From Lentinula raphanica (Eukaryota; Basidiomycota; Agaricomycetes; Agaricales; Omphalotaceae), in assembly GCA_027919835.1 (NCBI GenBank), contig JANVFP010000027.1:62001-126000 (forward strand): a DNA stretch of 64,000 nt, in the 5' to 3' direction. The position numbers and the translations under genes were made by a program. Shown here in pieces: positions 57,239-64,000 of this stretch; position 1 is the first letter of the stretch, and each line of letters starts with the position of its first letter. The notes under the pieces are model-generated. The model made no database searches. It worked only from the letters and a program-made list of their open reading frames with translations, and was not told the DNA's origin.

Positions 57239-57846
57239 CAGCTGAGGCTGTAAGATTAATGCATAACAACTGGACAACTGTCCCCACTCGTTATGCGTAA
57301 TGAATGGACAGCTATCCAGTAGATAAATGAATTATCCATATCTCCTGAAATAGCCATTTTTGGAAAAAACTGACCCCCCCTATAGGGGGTTTTCCATTTT
57401 GGGCTATCAATATAACCTCAAATTTTAAGCCCTAACCCAACCCCTAACCCAACCCCAACCCCTAACCCCTAACCTAACCCAACCCCTAACCTTCTAACCT
57501 AACCCAACCCCTAACCCCCTAACCCTAACCAACCCTAAACCCTAACTAACCCTAAACTCTAACCAGCCCTAACCCTAACACAGTCCCTACCAATGAAAAT
57601 ATACCAAACCCTAACCCCTAACCCAACCCCTAACCCAACCCTAACCCCTAACCCCTGCTAACCCAGGTTGGGCACTGAATCAGACCCCTCCCTTATGTTA
57701 GGGTTAGCATAGCTAACCCTAACGGTAGGGGCCTGATTCAGTGCTAAATCCCAGTTGTACAGTGGTGGGATAACTGTCCATTCATTACGCATAACGAGTG
57801 GGGACAGTTGTCCAGTAGTTATGCATTAAACCTACAGCTACAGGTG
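57239..57846. mobile_element. 608-bp telomere-repeat MITE, copy 2
   Basis: Inserted in a KDZ coding exon with 7-bp duplication TGATGTA (57232-57238 and 57847-57853). Same length and, by eye, the same sequence as 37412-38019. Without it and one duplication the reading NDPND-V-SLFAG is restored in frame, which confirms the boundaries. Confidence 0.96.
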
Positions 57847-58872
57847 TGATGTATCTCTTTTTGCTGGCAGATCATACATGCCAGAACAGAAGCGTCACGA
57901 TCACTACCTTCAAACCGTTCCTCAGCTCCAAAAAGAGGTATTTCGACTGACTAATTCCTCTATCTTATGCTCATGGGTATTCATCAACAGAAAGCCACCT
58001 GTAATCACCTCAAAGTCAAAAACGGCGCTAATCGGGCCAAGTTCAAGAACATGAGCGTAACCGGCAATGTCAATGTTCAGTGTTCACATATCTTAGTCTG
58101 TTCAAGTGTCGATATGAAAGGGGGCGAGAAGTAAGTGATCTGGTGGATATAATATGTCACAGCCTACTCACAGCTTATCAGTCATGCCACAGTCGACCTC
58201 GGGGTAAAGCTTCGCGTTGAGTCGTGTTGTTTCGATAAAGATAATCGGCCACCCCGAGTGTTCAGCTATGACAATATGTGTAGCCTAGCGGTCCATATAG
58301 TCAAGCGCTGGCGCCTCTACCATAAGGACGATGCAGATGTAGTTGAGAAGGCCCGCTGGACCATACCGGCGTGCCATGTCAAAAACCATCACGAGGGGTG
58401 TGATTACCTCTATTGCTACATGTACAAGATGTGCATGGGGCATTTTCACGGCGAAACTGCAGAGTATGGATGGGCGATCTTCAACGCCATAGGTCCGTCT
58501 GTTCTGCAAATGAGCAATGGGCACCGTATCGATACGTTGATCATGCACTATGGCGATTGGAATTGGCGGAAGGTTGTGGGTTTAGGTATGAGTATTTGAG
58601 TTCATTGTTCATTCAGTATGCTAACGATAGATAGCACGACAACTTCTGAAAGATCTCAATGACGCGAAGGTCAAATATGTCGAGAAACGTGATTTCTTTG
58701 CAGGTCTCTGTGTTCTCTTTGAATCCAAAGTTGTGGAATGGAATGCAATGGATCGCTCGCCATGTGTAGATCCAAAGAGCAAGCGTTCAGTCGTCAGTAT
58801 CTATTCGCATAATAAACAGAAAGGTATGTACATAATCTACTTTGCTCGAAAGGGTGATAACGATCGTCACAG

Positions 58873-61800
58873 GATACTGTGAAGCTTTTGTAAAAAGACC
58901 TGATGAGTTATCCAGGAGCTTTTGAAAATAGTTGTGACGACACAGAGGGGGCTCCGGAAATGGCTCCGGGGGGTGGGCATGCCTGTCACCACCTGTCACA
59001 TCTGACCTATATTTACTGTTTTGGGTAATTAATAATTATCCAGATATTAAATAAGCGGTACATTTGTAAAAAATCCTGATAAACTATAAAAATTCAAAAA
59101 AACCCAAAAAAACCTAATTAGGTTAAATCGGGGTATGTAAACAAAATAGCCTTATATGGTAAAAAATGCTGTAGGATCTATCTAGGTGCTAAAAATAGCC
59201 AAAAAAATCACTAAAAATGCTAAAAATATGTAGGGATGGTATATAGCCTATTGCAGATCCAGGCATCCGAAAATTACCAAAAAAGGAAATTTTTGATGAT
59301 GATGTCATCTTGTAGCAAAAAATTTGAAAAAAATCCTAAAAATAGTCAAAAAATTCAGGGGTGCCTTGTTGGCCCTGAAAATGCAAAATAAAAAAAAATA
59401 CGCGACAAGTGTAAAAATTTTTGTTACTCCAAATCATACCAAATCCACTATATAGTCAGTATATATAATGTATATGCTATATTTAGCATCCTAGTACCCT
59501 CATTGGGCTAAAAATAGAACTTAATCTCATCTGGTAGCAAAAAATCTGAAAAAATCATAAAAAATACTCAAAAAATTCAGGGGTGCCTCATTGGCCCTGA
59601 AAATACAAAATAAAAAAATTTACATGACACAATTGAAAAACAACATCATTCCAAATCTTATCAAATTTACTGTATAGTTAGTATATATTATGTATATACT
59701 ATTTATAGCATCCCTAGTACCCTCAATCACTTATATCACTTAAGAATCCTACCAAACTGACAACATTGAGTAAATGTAATGTACATGGTATTTTTAGCAC
59801 ACCTAGTACCCTTAAAAACTCAGAACAATTTATATCACTCAATATGTTCAGTATACTTAGTACTCATCACATTTAACACACTAAAACTCAGAACAGTACT
59901 TATATTACTTAACACAGTTGGCAATGAAAATACTCAAAACAGTGTTATCAGTCACTATACTTAAGACACTTAACAGTCAAAAAGTCGGAATAATGTTACT
60001 TGATATACATAACACACTCATTGTTATACTACAACACACTTATAACAACGAGTTTTGGGCGCTTATGGGTGCTTATTTGGTATTTTTGAGTCGAAACTCT
60101 TTAATAGCACACTCAATAATTTTTGTGTGGGGTTTATACTGTGTAAGGATGTTGTTTATATCATACTACACTTGATACAATTTGCAGAACTCAAGATTAC
60201 AGCCTGTGGGGCTGGCTATATTGTGATCTTTTGTAATATAATAGTGTTTTATGTAAATGTCAATGCATATGTCCATGTAATGCAAGTATACTGATAGTGG
60301 TTCATGAAGGAATGACTCCTACAGTCTACTAGAAGTGTCTGGACATGGTTCAGATACTCACTATGACTATTGGACTCTGTGATATATATGTACATGTTTC
60401 ATGTACACTATAGATGTCTACACCTACATGTAACAATAGATGTCATATTCAATGACCCCATTACAGATCTCTTGGCTGTATCACATAGAGTTAGCATGGA
60501 ATAGGTTGTAGGATGACTCTTTCCATGACCCAGTCGCAGTTTGACTTCATAACATGGGTGTATGCATTGACATTTACATAAAACACTGTTATATCACAAA
60601 AGATCACAATATAGCCAGCCCCACAGGCTGTAATCTTGAGTTCTCCAAATTGTATCAAGTGTAGTATGATATAAACAACATCCTTACACAGTATAAACCC
60701 CACACAAAAATTATTGGGTGTGCTATTAAAGAATTTCGACTCAAAAATACCAAATAAGCACCCATAAGTGCCCAAAACTCGTTGTTATAAGTGTGTTGTA
60801 GTATAACAATGAGTGTGTTATGTATATCAAGTAACATTATTCCGACTTTTTGACTGTTTGGTGTGTTAAGTATAGTGACTGATAACACTGTTTTGAGTAT
60901 TTTCATTGCCAACTGTGTTAAGTAATATAAGTACTGTTCTGAGTTTTAGTGTGTTAAATGTGATGAGTACTAAGTATACTGAACATATTGAGTGATATAA
61001 ATTGTTCTGAGTTTTTAAGGGTACTAGGTGTGCTAAAAATACCATGTACATTACATTTACTCAATGTTGTCAGTTTGGTAGGATTCTTAAGTGATATAAG
61101 TGATTGAGGGTACTAGGGATGCTATAAATAGTATATACATAATATATACTAACTATACAGTAAATTTGATAAGATTTGGAATGATGTTGTTTTTCAATTG
61201 TGTCATGTAAATTTTTTTATTTTGCATTTTCAGGGCCAATGAGGCACCCCTGAATTTTTTGAGTATTTTTTATGATTTTTTCAGATTTTTTGCTACCAGA
61301 TGAGATTAAGTTCTATTTTTAGCCCAATGAGGGTACTAGGATGCTAAATATAGCATATACATTATATATACTGACTATATAGTGGATTTGGTATGATTTG
61401 GAGTAACAAAAATTTTTACACTTGTCGCGTATTTTTTTTTATTTTGCATTTTCAGGGCCAACAAGGCACCCCTGAATTTTTTGACTATTTTTAGGATTTT
61501 TTTCAAATTTTTTGCTACAAGATGACATCATCATCAAAAATTTCCTTTTTTGGTAATTTTCGGATGCCTGGATCTGCAATAGGCTATATACCATCCCTAC
61601 ATATTTTTAGCATTTTTAGTGATTTTTTTGGCTATTTTTAGCACCTAGATAGATCCTACAGCATTTTTTACCATATAAGGCTATTTTGTTTACATACCCC
61701 GATTTAACCTAATTAGGTTTTTTTGGGTTTTTTTGAATTTTTATAGTTTATCAGGATTTTTTACAAATGTACCGCTTATTTAATATCTGGATAATTATTA

Positions 61801-61957
61801 ATTACCCAAAACAGTAAATATAGGTCAGATGTGACAGGTGGTGACAGGCATGCCCACCCCCCGGAGCCATTTCCGGAGCCCCCTCTGTGTCGTCACAACT
61901 ATTTTCAAAAGCTCCTGGATAACTCATCAGGTCTTTTTACAAAAGCTTTACAGTATC
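58873..61957. mobile_element. Giant palindromic element, type 2, copy 2
   Basis: 3085 bp. The ends GATACTGTGAAGCTTTTG and CAAAAGCTTTACAGTATC are inverted; possible 2-bp duplication AG. Spacer 60270-60560 is inverted relative to copy 1. It lies within a KDZ intron whose original length would be about 60 nt. The terminal 60 bp match copy 1 less closely than the rest. Confidence 0.9.
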
Positions 61958-63749
61958 AGCTGCTTTGTAGCACCTACTCTGAAGGCGATCGTCGACAAAG
62001 AGATGTCTTCGAGCGATACCATCTGTGTCTCATCAGGAAATGTTAAACTCGGTGCCGTCGCGTCCTGGTTATTGGAAGGGCTGCGACTGTTTCAGATACA
62101 GTGAGTGCAGAAATGGTTGGCCTAAAATCGATCTAACTCTTCGGGTAGGCATCGTGTTTTCAAACTGGCAAGCACATGCTCAAGCGCGCCACCAAAATCA
62201 CTCACGTCTCAACGAAGCAAGCTTGCAGCTGATATAGATGTGTGGCGTAAGATGCAGAAACGTTACATGGGTTCCATTGGTTCTCGCCTATCTCAGGAGC
62301 CCAACAAGCAGCATCCCGAAGAACAATCCCTTCTCCTCCCTTCTAATTTCACCGCTGCAGAACGTGGGGCCTTACGTCTTCTTCCACTCGCAACAAAGCA
62401 GGTTCAGATGCTTGAAGCGGCGCTCGGGGAGACGATCAGCAATTTGCAGACTACCGTTAAAAATCTTTCCTCTGCTTTTGAACGCAAGATCAAAGATGCC
62501 CGCGGGCAAGATGCAAACACGAAATCGATAGCCGGTATTCGGAAGATTGAATCAAAGCGGAATGATCTTATGGGTGACTATAACCTTTTTCAGGGCGCGC
62601 TCAAAGCTCTAGACAATCTTGACGAAGCGGAATGGCCCCCACTGGAGCTAAAGGATACCTTTCGTAAATCCACAGAACAACGTCGGACACCGGGGGACTC
62701 ATGAGTTGTTGAAGGGAATTTATGGGGTATGACAAGTGCCGGACATAGTAGTTGGGCGGCGAGAACTGCATCGGGAGCGATTTCTGGCTACGATGTGGTT
62801 CAAAGGTCAGGGGAAGGGTTGGGTGAAGAACCTGTGTTCAATGTCAATGTTCTGAATTATCATGGTACGTCTTGAGCTACATTTGAAGATTTGAGCTGAG
62901 AGATTATGATAGGCACTCATATGTCTCTTTGGCAAGGTTGGCCGTGTTCATGTCAAGCAGTTCATTTTGCTTATGTCCTTTCAGCCAGATCTGTTACACA
63001 ATCTGAAGCACAAGTCACCTCAGTGTTTGAGCCAACTAAGGAAGTTCTAGAGCATGCTGATCAGCCGGGTGTTGATGCAGACGGCTGGATCTGGTCTGCT
63101 GGGAGAATGAAGAATATGTCGATGCAGGAAATTGAGCAGTGGGAGCAGATAAGTACGCATGTTGTTGTCCTTAAATTTTTTACCGCTGACGATGTCCAAT
63201 AGATAATAGAATTCAATGGGCCCGAGCAGAGGCAGACTTCGAACGTTGGCAAGAAGAAGTCGAAAAGAAGCATGCAGAGTTCATGCGCGTCATTAATGCA
63301 TCGGCATATGCCCGCGATGCATGGATGGAATTAGCTCGAACCCCTTATTCATCTTCGCCTGGCCATGTTGCATATGCGAAGGAGCACTGCGATATTCTGG
63401 AGGCCTTACGTGCTGATGCTGAAGCAAAATACAGCCAATGTGGTATACCAAGTCTTCGCATCATTTCAGAAGGGTTTTCCCTAGCGGACCATGTCATGAA
63501 GTGGCGACAGGAGGAAGAGAAGCATTTCAACTTCGACCGGTAAGCTTTCCTCTGAACTCATGATGATTTAGTTTTAATCTTTCTTCTGCTTCAGTTGGGC
63601 AAATTGACCGATGTTCAAGGACCCAACTACACACGCTCAAGGGTTCGGAGATGTACGTGTTCCTGTCTCCAGTGAGGATAGTATTCAGGTGGAATCTTCA
63701 AAGCGCAACCATTCCATGATCTAGCAAGTAAGTAGTCCCGAACTATTTG

Positions 63750-64000
63750 ATTCTTTGTTTATTCATGGCTGATGTGCAGTTTATTTCAGATGCTAGTCAT
63801 GGTTGTTTGTTTCCCAATGTTTATTGTAGTAACTAGTTACTGAACTGTTTATTTGTATTGTTTAAATTGGATCATGGTTTATTGCTATGAAGTTTATATA
63901 TCAGTGTTTAATATCATTGGTAGGGTTTATTAGCGTCTGTTTAATTCATGTTTACTATGAGTGCATAGGACTTATGTTTGATCAATCTGTTTATTTCTGT
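63750..64000 (-). repeat. TGTTTATT motif array
   Basis: At least four exact TGTTTATT words and several one-base variants (GGTTTATT, AGTTTATT, TGTTTAAT) in 250 bp, opposite in orientation to the AATAAACA array at 34270-34580. It may continue beyond the window. Confidence 0.6.

Larger units (their letters stand above)
55933..63607 (+). pseudogene. KDZ transposase with CxC2 cysteine domain, interrupted twice
   Basis: Exons traced: 55933-56205, 56258-56848, 56905-57107, 57157-57238 plus 57854-57937, 57991-58130, 58182-58585, 58635-58823, 61971-62100, about 62227 onward, ending in TGA at 63605-63607. CxC2 cluster: MPCSCNEALREVRCLECKQF, then VFCGCCDSNKW and WRQLMDADFFPATVTEPQ. A zinc motif VYCPACPEADVN follows, then the catalytic region (VNVQCSHILVCSSVDMKGGE, RVFSYDNMCSLAVHIVKRW, GYCDYLYC-like CDYLYCYMYKMCMGHFHGE, HYGDWNWRKVVGLG) and a coiled-coil tail (DVWRKMQKRYMGSIGSRL). 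Lesions: a telomere MITE in the exon at 57239, a type 2 palindrome in an intron (58873-61957), and TGA at 62702-62704 consistent with a CGA codon change. The enzyme would be cut-and-paste, but this copy is broken. Confidence 0.88.

Noticed and set aside
53775..60912. ORFs of 79-94 aa in type 2 palindromes (CVGFILCKDVVYIILHL)
   Set aside because: They are antisense shadows of the degraded small ORF of the arms; hydrophobic only by composition and duplicated by palindromy.

Overview
The window is nuclear DNA of a filamentous basidiomycete, most likely an Agaricomycete. The evidence is short (about 48-60 nt) GT-AG introns with CTAAC-like branch sites, fungal single-copy genes (CCH1, NSE3, eIF3a), a NACHT-ankyrin NLR gene, and KDZ (Kyakuja-Dileera-Zisupton) transposases with CxC2-type cysteine clusters, which are expanded in mushrooms. 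It is an accessory, transposon-dominated region; most recognisable host genes are interrupted or carry nonsense codons.

Layout. 1-11.6 kb: 3' part of the calcium channel gene CCH1, split inside a 48-nt intron by an almost intact 8.7-kb Ty3/gypsy chromovirus with a Tf1-like self-priming site and an antisense, intron-containing extra gene. 12.1-14.1 kb: NSE3 (SMC5/6 complex), its middle replaced by a foreign fragment. 14.5-15.9 kb: a small gene cut by a 709-bp MITE. 17.9-18.5 kb: a Ty1/copia remnant. 18.7-27.2 kb (minus strand): one fungal NLR gene with NACHT and over 40 near-identical ankyrin repeats, interrupted by a 1.96-kb TIR element and with a small inverted-repeat element in an intron. 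27.5 kb: a 435-bp TRIM. 29.3-30.3 kb: an internally deleted eIF3a copy.

30.4-64 kb is nested mobile DNA. There are four giant near-perfect palindromes of 3.1-3.5 kb: two of type 1 (30.4-34.0 and 46.9-50.1 kb) and two of type 2 (52.6-55.7 and 58.9-62.0 kb). All share one core around a spacer of about 291 bp. There are two apparently identical 608-bp elements filled with telomere-like CCCTAA repeats. An 11.8-kb element with long TIRs (39.1-50.9 kb) carries a 5'-truncated KDZ transposase, an RNase-H-hybrid-binding-like protein and a large companion gene. A second KDZ transposase gene (55.9-63.6 kb) is itself interrupted by a telomere-like element and a type 2 palindrome. AATAAACA arrays in opposite orientation at 34.3-34.6 kb and 63.7-64 kb may mark the subterminal ends of a giant outer element.

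How it works together. The telomere-like elements, type 1 palindromes and the 11.8-kb KDZ element have the same pair of unlike ends: one end of form CACCYGTAGCTGTAGG and the other CAGCTGNRGCTGTAAG. The four non-autonomous copies are flanked by perfect 7-bp target duplications. They look like one transposition family with autonomous-type, telomere-repeat and foldback members. All nonsense codons I could interpret are explained by single C:G to T:A transitions, consistent with decay by cytosine deamination. Several insertions sit inside introns, where they do not change coding sequence directly.
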